Origin: Flavilitoribacter nigricans DSM 23189 = NBRC 102662
GTDB taxonomy: Bacteria; Bacteroidota; Bacteroidia; Chitinophagales; Saprospiraceae
DNA length: 64,000 bases
NCBI RefSeq assembly: GCF_002646595.1
Contig: NZ_PDUD01000035.1
Coordinates: forward strand, 97,705-161,704
Direction of reading: 5' to 3'
Below, in pieces: positions 8,814 through 17,797 of the stretch (its first letter is position 1; every line of letters begins with the position of its first letter). Below the pieces are notes generated by a model that saw only the letters and a program-made list of their open reading frames with translations, ran no database searches and was not told the DNA's origin. The position numbers and the translations under genes were made by a program.

Positions 8814-9905
8814 ATGCGCAATATTTTCTTCCTGTTTTTCTTTGCCGGTTCCATTTTGTCATTTGGCCAGGAAGCCGACACCTCCGGCCGGGATCGCCGG
8901 GGAAGTGTTTTCGGCCTGCCGATCGTTTACGTTACGCCGGAGACCAGTTGGGCATTCGGCGCAGCCGGCATCTATTCCTTCTATGCGGACCGAAAAGCTC
9001 CCGTAGCCGGCACCCGGCCTTCCCAGTTGCAGCTCGCTTTTGCCTATACGCTGAAAAAACAGATCCTGTTCTACCTACCGTACGACATCTTCACCGGTGG
9101 AAATCAGTACCGCTTTAACGGTGAGATCGGCCTGTATCGCTATACGTATTTCTACTTCGGCATTGGTAATGAGTATCCGGATTACGACGGAGAACTGTTT
9201 GGGATCAGTTTTGCCCGTATTCGCCTCAATGCGCTGAAAAAGACCCAAAAGCACCTGTTTCTCGGACTGCGCTACTGGATGGATCGTTTTACCATTGATG
9301 AAGTGGAAGACCAGGGCCTGCTGACGGATCGTACGGTCGCCGGCGCTAATGGCGGCATGGTTTCCGGTCTGGGACCAACCCTGTTGATCGATTCCCGGGA
9401 CAATCTGTTTTTTCCCCGGAAAGGAGCCCTGGTGGAAGCGGCCGTCATTGCACATGCTCCTTTGCTGGGTAGTGATTTTTCCTATTCCAAATTCAGCGTC
9501 AATGCTTCCCGCTATCTGGTACCCGTACCGAAAACGGTGCTGGCCTTGAATGCCTATATGGAGTTCAATTCGGGCACGGTTCCGTTTAATCAGATGGCGC
9601 TGCTCGGTGGCGCCAAAAAGCTGCGTGGCTACTACGAAGGTCGTTTCCGGGACAAGCAACTGTTAATTTTGCAGGGAGAATGGCGTTTTCCCATCTGGAA
9701 AAGATTCAAAGGTACCATTGTTGGCGGTGCGGGAATGGTGGCCGATAAGCTCGCCAATTTCAACCTGGATAATCTCCGGCCGGCCTACGGCGCGGGTTTG
9801 CGTTATCTGGCGCTGAAAGCACAACAGATCCACATCCGCCTGGATTTTGCCTGGGGGCAAAACGACAATAGCGGATTCTATTTGACGATCGGTGAAGCCT
9901 TTTGA
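8814..9905 (+). CDS. Outer-membrane beta-barrel, surface antigen D15 (Omp85 superfamily) without POTRA domains
   Basis: A 363-residue exported protein: signal peptide to about residue 19 (ILSFGQ), alternating aromatic/hydrophobic strands, the Omp85 barrel signature LLGGAKKLRGYYEGRFRD and a C-terminal phenylalanine (IGEAF) as in outer-membrane barrels. It is too short to carry POTRA repeats, so it resembles the barrel-only D15-family proteins common in Bacteroidota rather than BamA or TamA. Substrate or partner is unknown. It is closely spaced after yigZ and may be read from the same transcript. Confidence 0.8.
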   Translation: MRNIFFLFFFAGSILSFGQEADTSGRDRRGSVFGLPIVYVTPETSWAFGAAGIYSFYADRKAPVAGTRPSQLQLAFAYTLKKQILFYLPYDIFTGGNQYRFNGEIGLYRYTYFYFGIGNEYPDYDGELFGISFARIRLNALKKTQKHLFLGLRYWMDRFTIDEVEDQGLLTDRTVAGANGGMVSGLGPTLLIDSRDNLFFPRKGALVEAAVIAHAPLLGSDFSYSKFSVNASRYLVPVPKTVLALNAYMEFNSGTVPFNQMALLGGAKKLRGYYEGRFRDKQLLILQGEWRFPIWKRFKGTIVGGAGMVADKLANFNLDNLRPAYGAGLRYLALKAQQIHIRLDFAWGQNDNSGFYLTIGEAF

Positions 9906-9950
9906 CCAAACACGAAACCGTTTTCGGCGTTCATGACGTATATGGTTTAA

Positions 9951-10652
9951 ATGTTAGAAATGGAGATATCGATCATAATCCCTACCCTGAATGAGGCGGA
10001 AAACATTGATCGTCTGGTGAGACATCTGGTGTCCCACGGCGGACAGCAGTTATTGGAAGTAATCGTAGTGGATGGTGGCAGTACGGACAATACCCTGAAT
10101 TTAGCCGCTCGTGCGGGAGCCGAAGTACTGATATCTCCCAAACGGGGACGTTCCGCCCAGATGAACTACGGAGCGAGCCGGGCACGGGGAAATCTACTTT
10201 ATTTTGTCCACGCAGATACCTTACCTCCGGCCCACTTTGCTGCTGATATCCGGGAGTCCCTGGAGTTGGACTACCCGCTGGGTTGTTTCCGTTTCCGCTT
10301 TGATTCCCGTCGCCCGCTCTTGCGGCTGAATTCCTGGTTTACCCGTTTCGACCTGTTATGGTGCCGTGGCGGCGACCAGTCCCTTTACATCCAACGGGAT
10401 CTTTTTCGGGAACTCGACGGATTTTCCGATGAACACATCATCATGGAGGAATACGATCTCATCGTGCGGGCCCGCCGTGATCACGCCTTCCGGATCATTC
10501 CCCGTGAGATCCTGGTCTCGGCCCGGAAATACGAATCCAACAGCTACCTGCGGGTGCAGATCGCCAATTTCATTGCATTTAACATGTACCGACTGGGTTT
10601 TCCCCAAAAACGCATTTACAATACCTACCGCCGGATGTTGGATTATCGTTAA
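9951..10652 (+). CDS. Family 2 glycosyltransferase, TIGR04283 type
   Basis: A 233-residue GT-A glycosyltransferase. The nucleotide-sugar binding start IIIPTLNEAENI, the DGGSTDNT loop, the sequence RGRSAQMNYGA and the HADT motif match the small TIGR04283 group, often annotated as rSAM/selenodomain-associated. GGDQSLYIQRDLF is the acceptor-side motif. No membrane anchor is seen. An alternative ATG lies at 9960. The usual radical-SAM companion is not nearby, so the substrate is unknown. It lies 45 bp after the barrel gene and 44 bp before the PLP decarboxylase gene. Confidence 0.85.
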   Translation: MLEMEISIIIPTLNEAENIDRLVRHLVSHGGQQLLEVIVVDGGSTDNTLNLAARAGAEVLISPKRGRSAQMNYGASRARGNLLYFVHADTLPPAHFAADIRESLELDYPLGCFRFRFDSRRPLLRLNSWFTRFDLLWCRGGDQSLYIQRDLFRELDGFSDEHIIMEEYDLIVRARRDHAFRIIPREILVSARKYESNSYLRVQIANFIAFNMYRLGFPQKRIYNTYRRMLDYR

Positions 10653-10696
10653 ATTGCGCCCGAAAATAGTATCCGATCTATCCTTTTACCTAGTTT

Positions 10697-12136
10697 ATGA
10701 CTGAATTGCTCAACCAGGCCTACGCTGCGGATACTTTCCGCCGGCAGGGCCACGCACTTATCGATCAACTGGCTGATTATCTGGAGGCAGTCCGCCGTCC
10801 CGATTATCCGGCGGGAGCCATCGATTTTCATTTTCCGGAAGACTCCCTGCAACAGTGGACGGAGGACCTCCGGACGGCTCCCAATCCAGATGTAGCCGAC
10901 CTGTTTACCCGCGCCATGGACCAGAGTGTGCGCCTGTTGCATCCCCAATACGTGGGGCATCAGATCAGTCCGCCCGTACCGGTATCCGTACTGGCCGGAT
11001 TGCTCGGAGATTTTCTGAATAACGGTATGGGGGTTTACGAGATGGGCATGGCCGGCTCAACGACCGAACGGTTAGTGGCGCTCACGGTAGCCCGGCAACT
11101 GGGATTCCCGGAGGAGGCCGATGGTTTTATTACCTCCGGCGGCACTCTGGCCAATCTGACGGCCCTGCTGAGCGCCCGCGGGAGGAAAGCTTCTTCTAAC
11201 ATCTGGAAATCAGGCAGTAAAGGCCAACTGGCGCTGATGGTTTCCGAGGAGGCGCATTATTGTGTCGACCGGGCCGTTCGCATTATGGGCTGGGGCGATG
11301 CGGGTATCATCAAGGTGCCGGTGGATGATCGTTACTGCATGCGCACGGATCTGCTCGAAGCATATTACCAGGAGGCTACTGCGGCGGGCATAGAAGTGAT
11401 CGCCGTGGTGGGAAGTGCTTGTACCACCGCCACCGGCAGCTTCGATGACCTGGCAGGTATTGGGGATTTTTGCCGCCGGCACGATCTCTGGTTTCACGTT
11501 GACGGTGCCCACGGAGCGGCCCTGGCCTTTTCCGGCAAATACGCGCCGGTAGTCAGAGGGATCGATAAAGCGGACAGTGTGGCGATGGATTTTCACAAAA
11601 TGCTGCTGACGCCTTCCATCACCACCGCACTGGTATTTCGCAATGGCGCCGACAGCTACCGGACCTTTAGTCAGGAAGCGCAATACCTGTTTAACCGGGA
11701 GGAACCCGAGTGGTTCAATATGGCCAAACGCACTTTCGAGTGCACCAAACTGATGATCGGCTTTAAGGCTTACAGTATCATCCGTACTTACGGCACCAAA
11801 TTATTTGATGAATACGTCACCCTCGTCTGTGACCTCGGGCATACCCTGGCGGATCAGGTCCGAAAAAGAAATGAACTTACCTTGGCGATGGAGCCCTTTT
11901 GCAACATCATTTGTTTCCGCTACGCACCGGCGGGAGTTTCGGAAGAACAGCTCAACGAGATCAATGAACGCATTCGTCAGCGAATGCTGGAAGATGGCGA
12001 TTTTTATCTGGTGCAGACCCGGCTCAAAGGTAAGCTCTATCTGCGCTGCACCCTGACGAATCCCTTCACCAAAGCCGGCGATCTGGAAAAACTGCTGGAT
12101 ACGGTTATAGCCGTAGGGAACGGAGTGCAGGTCTAG
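10697..12136 (+). CDS. Group II pyridoxal-phosphate-dependent amino acid decarboxylase
   Basis: A 479-residue fold-type I PLP enzyme of the aromatic-amino-acid/glutamate/diaminobutyrate decarboxylase group. The Schiff-base lysine is K301 in MDFHKMLLTP; the upstream HVDGAHGAA supplies the aspartate that pairs with the pyridine nitrogen, and GGTLANLTAL near residue 150 binds phosphate. The amino-acid substrate cannot be told from motifs: tryptophan-, tyrosine-, diaminobutyrate- and glutamate-type enzymes share them. A terminator overlaps the end of the gene. The convergent DUF1761 gene follows. Confidence 0.87.
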   Translation: MTELLNQAYAADTFRRQGHALIDQLADYLEAVRRPDYPAGAIDFHFPEDSLQQWTEDLRTAPNPDVADLFTRAMDQSVRLLHPQYVGHQISPPVPVSVLAGLLGDFLNNGMGVYEMGMAGSTTERLVALTVARQLGFPEEADGFITSGGTLANLTALLSARGRKASSNIWKSGSKGQLALMVSEEAHYCVDRAVRIMGWGDAGIIKVPVDDRYCMRTDLLEAYYQEATAAGIEVIAVVGSACTTATGSFDDLAGIGDFCRRHDLWFHVDGAHGAALAFSGKYAPVVRGIDKADSVAMDFHKMLLTPSITTALVFRNGADSYRTFSQEAQYLFNREEPEWFNMAKRTFECTKLMIGFKAYSIIRTYGTKLFDEYVTLVCDLGHTLADQVRKRNELTLAMEPFCNIICFRYAPAGVSEEQLNEINERIRQRMLEDGDFYLVQTRLKGKLYLRCTLTNPFTKAGDLEKLLDTVIAVGNGVQV

Positions 12137-12162
12137 AACTACCCGCACTCCCTGTATTTTTC
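12122..12162 (+). terminator. Terminator overlapping the end of the PLP decarboxylase gene
   Basis: Stem GGAGTGC (12122-12128) pairs with GCACTCC (12145-12151), and the inner GGT/ACC extends it. CTGTATTTTT follows. The left arm lies inside the last codons of the decarboxylase. Confidence 0.6.
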
Positions 12163-12168
12163 AATTGC

Positions 12169-12576
12169 TTATCGCCACCAGCCGATGACCAGTCCCATCA
12201 GGGTAAGTGAGACGACCATATAGGCGGCATTGATCAGCATGTACCGGGTGGATCGGCGTTCAAAGAGACCGATAATGAAAATGCCCATGGCAACCCAGCC
12301 GAAACCGGCCAGAAAACCGGCAATCGCTCCCCAGGATGCCGTAGTGCCGGGATCGTTGAGGAACATGCCGAGGTTAAAGGCCATCACCAGCGACCACAAA
12401 AATGCGAAGCCAAATATGCGGGCACTGTTGCCCTGCTGCAGCTCCGCTTCGGTCAGATTGTTTTCCTGCATCCAGGCTTTTCCGAACAGCAGGGGAGAAT
12501 ACCACATTCCTCCAATGACAAAGGAAAGTACTGCGGCAACCAGCACCGCGGGAATGTTGAGGGTAGAAGGATCCAT
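12169..12576 (-). CDS. DUF1761 membrane protein
   Basis: A 135-residue protein with four hydrophobic segments. The N-terminal IGGMWYSPLLFGKAWM and the acidic stretch after it are characteristic of DUF1761, a family of small membrane proteins without known function. It is a single gene on the minus strand between two plus-strand units. Confidence 0.85.
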   Translation of the reverse strand: MDPSTLNIPAVLVAAVLSFVIGGMWYSPLLFGKAWMQENNLTEAELQQGNSARIFGFAFLWSLVMAFNLGMFLNDPGTTASWGAIAGFLAGFGWVAMGIFIIGLFERRSTRYMLINAAYMVVSLTLMGLVIGWWR

Positions 12577-12815
12577 GCGTTTTACGTTTTTGTTTGCAAT
12601 AGGCTCAATTTCGCAATAATTTGTTTCTTCTCTAAAAGGAATTTACCTAAACCGGATACTGGCCGTCCCAAACCGAATTTTGGCGACCTGTAAGTAGAAT
12701 AGGGGAGCGTTAACGTCATTATCCGGAAGGGAAAGGTAAAAAGGAATTCTTATTTTAATGCCGACATTTCCCGGTGACAACTTTCTATAGTTTTTTCAAG
12801 CATTGCCAGAACAGA

Positions 12816-13877
12816 ATGAAGCGGGCTTCCGACATGACTGATGAACAGGATATCAGGGACATTCCTCTGATGCTCTGGCTTGTCCCCGGTTTTGGGATCA
12901 TCATTCCCAATCTCACCGGTCTGTTCGGACCGCTGCGGCCATCCGACGGTCTCTACTGGCTCGGTTACGTCTGCTTTATCGGTCTGGCTTACACCATCTG
13001 GTGGGGAAATCGCTGGCTGTACCTGCGCCAGCGACGGTATTTCGATTGGTTTCAGCGCCCCGTTTCCAAAGTCATTACGGTACTTTTTGCCAACATTTTT
13101 TATACGGCACCGGTGACCCTGATCTGGTGTTGGGCCTGGTATTATTTCCGGGACGTACCGGTGGACTGGGTCGTGATCAAGGACACCAGTCTGTTTAATG
13201 TGATCGCCGTTATATTTATCACCCACGTTTACGAAACGGCCTTTTTGATCAAGGACCGGGAGACGGATATGCTCCGACTGGCAAAACTGGAACAATCCCG
13301 GGCGCTGGCCGAACTGGAAGCGCTGAAAAATCAGGTGGATCCGCACTTCATGTTCAACTCCCTGAATACCTTGTCCCATCTGGTAAGCACCAACCAGCGA
13401 AATGCGGAAGAATTTATCGAAAAACTGGCGGACGTTTACCGGTACATCCTGCAGAGTAAGGAAAAGGACCTGGTTCAGTTGATCGAGGAAATACAGTTTC
13501 TGAATAACTATTTCGATCTGCTGCGGCTGCGGTTCGGCAGTTCTATTTTACTGGATATCGAAAGTCCGGTGCAGGAGCTGCAGTTCCTGCCGCCCATTTC
13601 TCTGCAATTGTTGCTGGAAAATGCCGTGAAACACAACGGCTTCGATGAAAAGCAACCGCTAATGATCCAGGTAGACTGCCGGGAGGATCACATCCTGTTC
13701 GTCAACAACCGAAGGAAAAAGACCGGGGGTGGGATCGTATCCAACGGCATTGGCCTGCAGAATCTGAATAACCGCTTCCAGCTCTTGTTACAGCAACCGA
13801 TCGAAATCCGCGAACAGGCGGACCGGTTTTCCGTGAAATTGCCGCTGGTGAGCCTGGATGGCGGCGGGACGGGGTAA
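12816..13877 (+). CDS. LytS-family sensor histidine kinase
   Basis: A 353-residue membrane kinase. Four hydrophobic segments fill the first 140 residues, then a short coiled linker leads to the His_kinase domain with NQVDPHFMFNSLNTL (phosphoacceptor H177) and a reduced HATPase with LLENAVKHNG (N box) and NGIGLQNLNNR (G box). It should phosphorylate the LytTR regulator encoded 81 bp downstream. A longer frame opens with a GTG at 12774; ATGs at 12816 and 12834 are better starts and I took the first. The signal is unknown, and there is no extracellular sensor domain of any size. Confidence 0.88.
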   Translation: MKRASDMTDEQDIRDIPLMLWLVPGFGIIIPNLTGLFGPLRPSDGLYWLGYVCFIGLAYTIWWGNRWLYLRQRRYFDWFQRPVSKVITVLFANIFYTAPVTLIWCWAWYYFRDVPVDWVVIKDTSLFNVIAVIFITHVYETAFLIKDRETDMLRLAKLEQSRALAELEALKNQVDPHFMFNSLNTLSHLVSTNQRNAEEFIEKLADVYRYILQSKEKDLVQLIEEIQFLNNYFDLLRLRFGSSILLDIESPVQELQFLPPISLQLLLENAVKHNGFDEKQPLMIQVDCREDHILFVNNRRKKTGGGIVSNGIGLQNLNNRFQLLLQQPIEIREQADRFSVKLPLVSLDGGGTG

Positions 13878-13958
13878 CCCAAAGAGTATCCGTACGTAAG
13901 ACCGGAAAGAAAGAATATCCGGCACACTTGAAACCAGGAAACACAAAACGACTATACT

Positions 13959-14708
13959 ATGAAAATTTTATTGGTGGAAGATGAGCTACCGGCCCGGGAA
14001 CGGCTTAAAAACCTGTTGGCCAAAATGAAGACGAAGATCAGCACTGTCGCTGAGGCCGGAAGTATCCAGGAAGCGGTACTCCGGTTGGAAGAAGAAAACG
14101 ATTTCGATCTGGCATTCTTTGACATTCAGTTATCCGATGGGCTATCTTTTGAGATCTTTCGCAAGGTAAATGTCCGGATCCCGGTGATCTTTACCACGGC
14201 CTACGATGCCTATCTGCTGGAAGCCTTCCATTCCAATGGTATTGATTATCTACTGAAGCCGCTAAAGGAACGGGAACTCTTCCGGGCGCTGCAGAAATTC
14301 TACCAGTTGCAATCCCATTTTTCGGCGGATATTGCCGGTTTCATCGCTCAGATGACCGAAAAGACCAATTACCTGAAACGCATTGCCGGTATGAAATCCA
14401 GCGCCATGATCCCGGTCAAAGTCGAGGAGGTTGCCTGGTTTACCACCCGTCATAAGGTAACTTTGCTGCGCACATTCGGGGATGAGAGTCTGGTGGTCAA
14501 CAAACCCCTGACTAATCTGGAAGGGGTGCTGGATCCGCACCAGTTCCGGCGGGTCAACCGGCAATACATCGTCAATATTGAGGCCGTCCGGCAGATCAAA
14601 CCTTATCAGAAAGGCAAATTATTACTCAGTCTGGAACCTTCCTCCGGTGAGGAGATCGTGATCAGCCAGGAGCAGGCCAGTCTGATGAAAGAATGGCTGG
14701 AGATCTGA
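13959..14708 (+). CDS. LytTR-family response regulator
   Basis: A 249-residue regulator with a receiver domain (phosphoacceptor D55 in FFDIQLSD; acidic pocket ED at 7-8) and a C-terminal LytTR DNA-binding domain from about residue 140 (KVTLLRTF, FRRVNRQYIVN). It forms a pair with the LytS-type kinase just upstream. Such pairs in Bacteroidota often control nearby or unlinked surface functions; no target is evident from the neighbours. Confidence 0.92.
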   Translation: MKILLVEDELPARERLKNLLAKMKTKISTVAEAGSIQEAVLRLEEENDFDLAFFDIQLSDGLSFEIFRKVNVRIPVIFTTAYDAYLLEAFHSNGIDYLLKPLKERELFRALQKFYQLQSHFSADIAGFIAQMTEKTNYLKRIAGMKSSAMIPVKVEEVAWFTTRHKVTLLRTFGDESLVVNKPLTNLEGVLDPHQFRRVNRQYIVNIEAVRQIKPYQKGKLLLSLEPSSGEEIVISQEQASLMKEWLEI

Positions 14709-14831
14709 TAAAACTCCGGCTGGCTGGAAGTCCGGTTGCGGAATATCTGATAAGAAATCGGGGAATAGAACAACTTTAGCCCGATTCATTCAGTATATAT
14801 ATGGTATAATTGTGATGCACAACGGAAAGCA

Positions 14832-15635
14832 ATGGAAGATAAATTTGTTGAAAGACTTTACAGTGAGCACCTGAACGCTCAGACCATCCCTTCGCCGGGA
14901 CTGGCCTGCAGTTGGGTAAAGGGTACACTGGAGATGCTGTTTCCCGAACTGGCCGATCGGCAATACGCCACCTACCGGGCCTTTCGCCAGCATTTCGACG
15001 ATCTTCGGCTGGATCTTTACAACATCCTGCGGACGATCGAACACCGCCTGGAATTTACGGCCGAGGTGGTGGAAAAAAAATTCCTGGAACGCCTGCCCCA
15101 GATCCGGGAAAAGCTGATCCGGGATGCGGATGCGATTTGTGCCGGTGACCCGGCAGCCCTGGATCGCACCGAAGTGATCCGGACCTATCCGGGCTTTTTC
15201 GCCATTGCCATTTACCGGCTGGCGCACGAATTCCACTTGATGAACGTGCCCCTCATTCCCCGCATCCTTACTGAATTTGCCCACGGAGAAACGGGGATCG
15301 ATATCCACCCCGGGGCGAGTATCGGCGAAAAATTCTGCATTGACCACGGCACCGGCATCGTCATCGGCGGCACCTGTGTGATCGGAGATCACGTAAAGAT
15401 CTACCAGGGAGTTACCCTGGGTGCACTGAGTGTACAGAAGGAATTCGCCAAACTCAAACGCCATCCGACGATCGAAGATAATGTCGTGATCTACGCCGGT
15501 ACCACTATTCTAGGCGGAGATACGGTCATTGGCCGGGACAGTATCATCGGCGGTAACGTCTGGCTGACCAAAAGCCTGCCTCCGGGTTCGCGGGTCTACT
15601 ACCAGGGGCATATCAACCAGCGTCATTCCGTATGA
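14832..15635 (+). CDS. cysE: Serine O-acetyltransferase
   Basis: A 267-residue enzyme making O-acetylserine from serine and acetyl-CoA, the first step of cysteine synthesis. The helical N-terminal half is followed by a left-handed beta-helix of hexapeptide repeats with GIDIHPGASIGEKFCIDHG, the active-site histidine in DHGTGIVIGG, and GVTLGALSV. Length matches the EpsC/plant-type enzymes. The next gene, 58 bp on, encodes cysteine synthase, the natural partner in the complex and pathway. Confidence 0.93.
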   Translation: MEDKFVERLYSEHLNAQTIPSPGLACSWVKGTLEMLFPELADRQYATYRAFRQHFDDLRLDLYNILRTIEHRLEFTAEVVEKKFLERLPQIREKLIRDADAICAGDPAALDRTEVIRTYPGFFAIAIYRLAHEFHLMNVPLIPRILTEFAHGETGIDIHPGASIGEKFCIDHGTGIVIGGTCVIGDHVKIYQGVTLGALSVQKEFAKLKRHPTIEDNVVIYAGTTILGGDTVIGRDSIIGGNVWLTKSLPPGSRVYYQGHINQRHSV

Positions 15636-15693
15636 CCTATAGCAACAGCAAAAATTATCAAACCATAAATAATAGCAAAAGCAATATAGCGTA

Positions 15694-16575
15694 ATGGGTA
15701 GTATACTGGATTTATTAGGGAATACCCCTTTAGTGGAGATCAGCCATATTATTAAGAAACCGGGAGTTACCGTGTACGGAAAACTGGAAGGCCAGAATCC
15801 CGGTGGGAGTGTAAAAGACCGTCCTGCCTACGGTATGATCAAAGGGGCCCTGGACCGCGGAGAGATCCAGCCGGGCGTAAAACTGGTGGAAGCTACCAGC
15901 GGCAATACCGGGATCGCCCTGGCGATGATCGCCCGCCTGTTCGGATTGGAGATCACCCTGGTGATGCCGGAAGATTCTACCCTGGAGCGGATCCAGACCA
16001 TGCGGGCCTACGGTGCGGAAGTCGTCCTGACCCCGGCGGAAAAAACCATCGAATATTCCAGAGAATACGCCCAGTCCCTGGTAGATCAGGGCGGGTATTT
16101 TATGCTGAACCAGTTCGGAAATCCCGATAATTGGGGCATCCATTATAAAACCACCGGTCCGGAGATCTGGCGCGATACGGAAGGCAAGATCACCCACTTT
16201 GTCTCCTCTATGGGCACTACCGGTACCATCATGGGCGTTTCGCGTTACCTCAAGGAGCAGAGCGAAGCCGTACAGATCGTTGGGGTACAGCCGACGGACG
16301 GATCCCGAATCCCGGGTATTCGTCGCTGGTCACCTGAATTCCTGCCCGAAATATTCGAAGCCGACCGGGTGGATCAAAAAATTGATGTGTCGCAAAAAGA
16401 AGCTACGGATATGATGCAACGGCTGGCCAAGGAAGAAGCCATTTTCGCCGGTATGAGTAGCGGCGGGGCGGTAGCGGCGGCCGCAAAGCTGGCGGAAAGC
16501 CTGGATGAAGGGGTGGTGGTCTGTATTATTTGCGATCGCGGAGACCGCTATTTATCATCGGGTATATTTGGTTAG
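15694..16575 (+). CDS. cysM: Cysteine synthase, CysM type
   Basis: A 293-residue fold-type II PLP enzyme converting O-acetylserine and sulfide to cysteine. The PLP lysine is K41 in NPGGSVKDRPA; ATSGNTGIALA binds the substrate carboxylate and SSMGTTGTIMG the phosphate. The sequence PGGSVKDRPA and the short C-terminus ending RYLSSGIFG favour CysM over CysK. It is paired with cysE upstream. The last codons are followed by a GC-rich hairpin between convergent genes. Confidence 0.92.
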   Translation: MGSILDLLGNTPLVEISHIIKKPGVTVYGKLEGQNPGGSVKDRPAYGMIKGALDRGEIQPGVKLVEATSGNTGIALAMIARLFGLEITLVMPEDSTLERIQTMRAYGAEVVLTPAEKTIEYSREYAQSLVDQGGYFMLNQFGNPDNWGIHYKTTGPEIWRDTEGKITHFVSSMGTTGTIMGVSRYLKEQSEAVQIVGVQPTDGSRIPGIRRWSPEFLPEIFEADRVDQKIDVSQKEATDMMQRLAKEEAIFAGMSSGGAVAAAAKLAESLDEGVVVCIICDRGDRYLSSGIFG

Positions 16576-16583
16576 CGGGCGTA

Positions 16584-16610
16584 CCCGGGACGCCGGCGTC
16601 GGTTCCCGGG
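16584..16610. terminator. GC-rich hairpin between convergent cysM and pspC
   Basis: CCCGGGA (16584-16590) pairs with TCCCGGG (16604-16610), and the loop itself contains the palindrome CGCCGGCG. There is no long T-run, so a terminator role is likely from position but not proven. Confidence 0.4.
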
Positions 16611-16615
16611 GCATA

Positions 16616-16831
16616 TTATTCCCACAACCAACTGTTTTTCTTGCGGATATAAGTGCGGAGATTCAGCCAGAATGCCGTGAAGAGATACAGTAAAACCGGC
16701 GAACCAAGGGTTACAAAGGAAATGTAAATAAAGTACAGACGCACCCGCGCGGAGGAGATGCCCATCTTTTCTCCCAAATAGCTGCAGACGCCAAATGCAG
16801 AGCGCTCCAGCATATCTTTTAGTCGCTTCAT
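16616..16831 (-). CDS. PspC-domain small membrane protein
   Basis: A 71-residue protein that is essentially one PspC domain: an amphipathic start with FGVCSYLGEKMGI, then one long hydrophobic segment (about 30-52) and a basic tail. PspC-like proteins sense or transmit envelope stress. Such short solo versions are frequent in Bacteroidota and have no assigned partner here. It is a single minus-strand gene. Confidence 0.85.
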   Translation of the reverse strand: MKRLKDMLERSAFGVCSYLGEKMGISSARVRLYFIYISFVTLGSPVLLYLFTAFWLNLRTYIRKKNSWLWE

Positions 16832-16941
16832 TAGTACGGATTTTGTGGTTTAAAGGCGCTGTTTAAACAATGCAGGCCTGATTTGGTTCCGAACTAAATT
16901 AAGTTTTTCGCTAATAATATACCAAGGGCTTTCCCAAGATT

Positions 16942-17670
16942 TTATAAAAATATGACAGTATGGCTGAGCTGACTGGTCGTCGCATCGATCTCCCGTAATG
17001 CCGGCCGGTAGTGATCTACGGCAAACTCCTCGGAATGCTGATCGATCTGAAAAAAGCAGGAAGGCGTAATGTGCACATTCAGGTTGTCGATACTGATCGT
17101 TTTGTCAACGTGGTAGTGCCCGCAAAAGATATCGATCCGCTGATTGTGGGCAAGGAGAATGTCGAGGACTTCTTCCCGGTTCTTCAGGGCATAGTTCCGA
17201 TCCATATGCGGTACACCGGCCAGTAGGGGCGGATGGTGCATAAAAATGATCACCGGGCCGCCCTGATGTTTCAGGGCATCATCCAGCCAGTCGAGCTGTT
17301 TTTTGGAGACCATTCCGGTGGTCGTATCCAAAAAGAGGTAGGGAAAACCTTCCAGTTGCCGCTGGTAGTAGAGTTCGCCGTCCTGGAGCAGATGCTCGCA
17401 GTCGAACGATTTGGCCAGAGTGCGGGGATTATCGTGGTTGCCGGACAGCAGGTCGTAGGTGATCTCCAGGCTGTCCAGATGCTGTTTGATCCAGCGGTAG
17501 ATCTCGGGATCGGCCTGTTCAAAACACAGGTCGCCCGACACCACGATGTAGTCCGGAGCCAGCGCTCTGGTCTTCTGACAGATCCCTAAAAAGTTGGCAC
17601 GGACATCGACGTCAAAGGTAGCCTCATCAGCTAAACCAACGTGCAGGTCGGTTATTTGAACGATTCTCAT
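16942..17670 (-). CDS. Metallophosphoesterase (CpdA/class III phosphodiesterase-like)
   Basis: A 242-residue calcineurin-like phosphoesterase. All dimetal motifs are visible: ITDLHVG (D, H), SGDL (D), SGNHD (N, H), FMHHPPL (H) and CGHYHVD (H x H). The order and the close spacing resemble CpdA-type cyclic-nucleotide phosphodiesterases, but substrate specificity cannot be read. An upstream extension to 17748 exists. The ATG at 17670 is preferred because MRIVQITDLH is the normal N-terminus. Confidence 0.88.
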   Translation of the reverse strand: MRIVQITDLHVGLADEATFDVDVRANFLGICQKTRALAPDYIVVSGDLCFEQADPEIYRWIKQHLDSLEITYDLLSGNHDNPRTLAKSFDCEHLLQDGELYYQRQLEGFPYLFLDTTTGMVSKKQLDWLDDALKHQGGPVIIFMHHPPLLAGVPHMDRNYALKNREEVLDILLAHNQRIDIFCGHYHVDKTISIDNLNVHITPSCFFQIDQHSEEFAVDHYRPALREIDATTSQLSHTVIFL

Positions 17671-17797
17671 AGCGGGGCAAATATACGTTTTTTTGGCAGA
17701 GACCGATAAGCGCGCAAAATAGGCAAAAAGTACCGGATGGCGGGGCATTCAGCCCGGCTTACCGCGCTGTGTACATCTTAATTCAATCGGCTGCCGG

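Noticed and set aside
17671..17748. N-terminal extension of the metallophosphoesterase
   Set aside because: The family starts at MRIVQITDLH; the extension is not a signal peptide.
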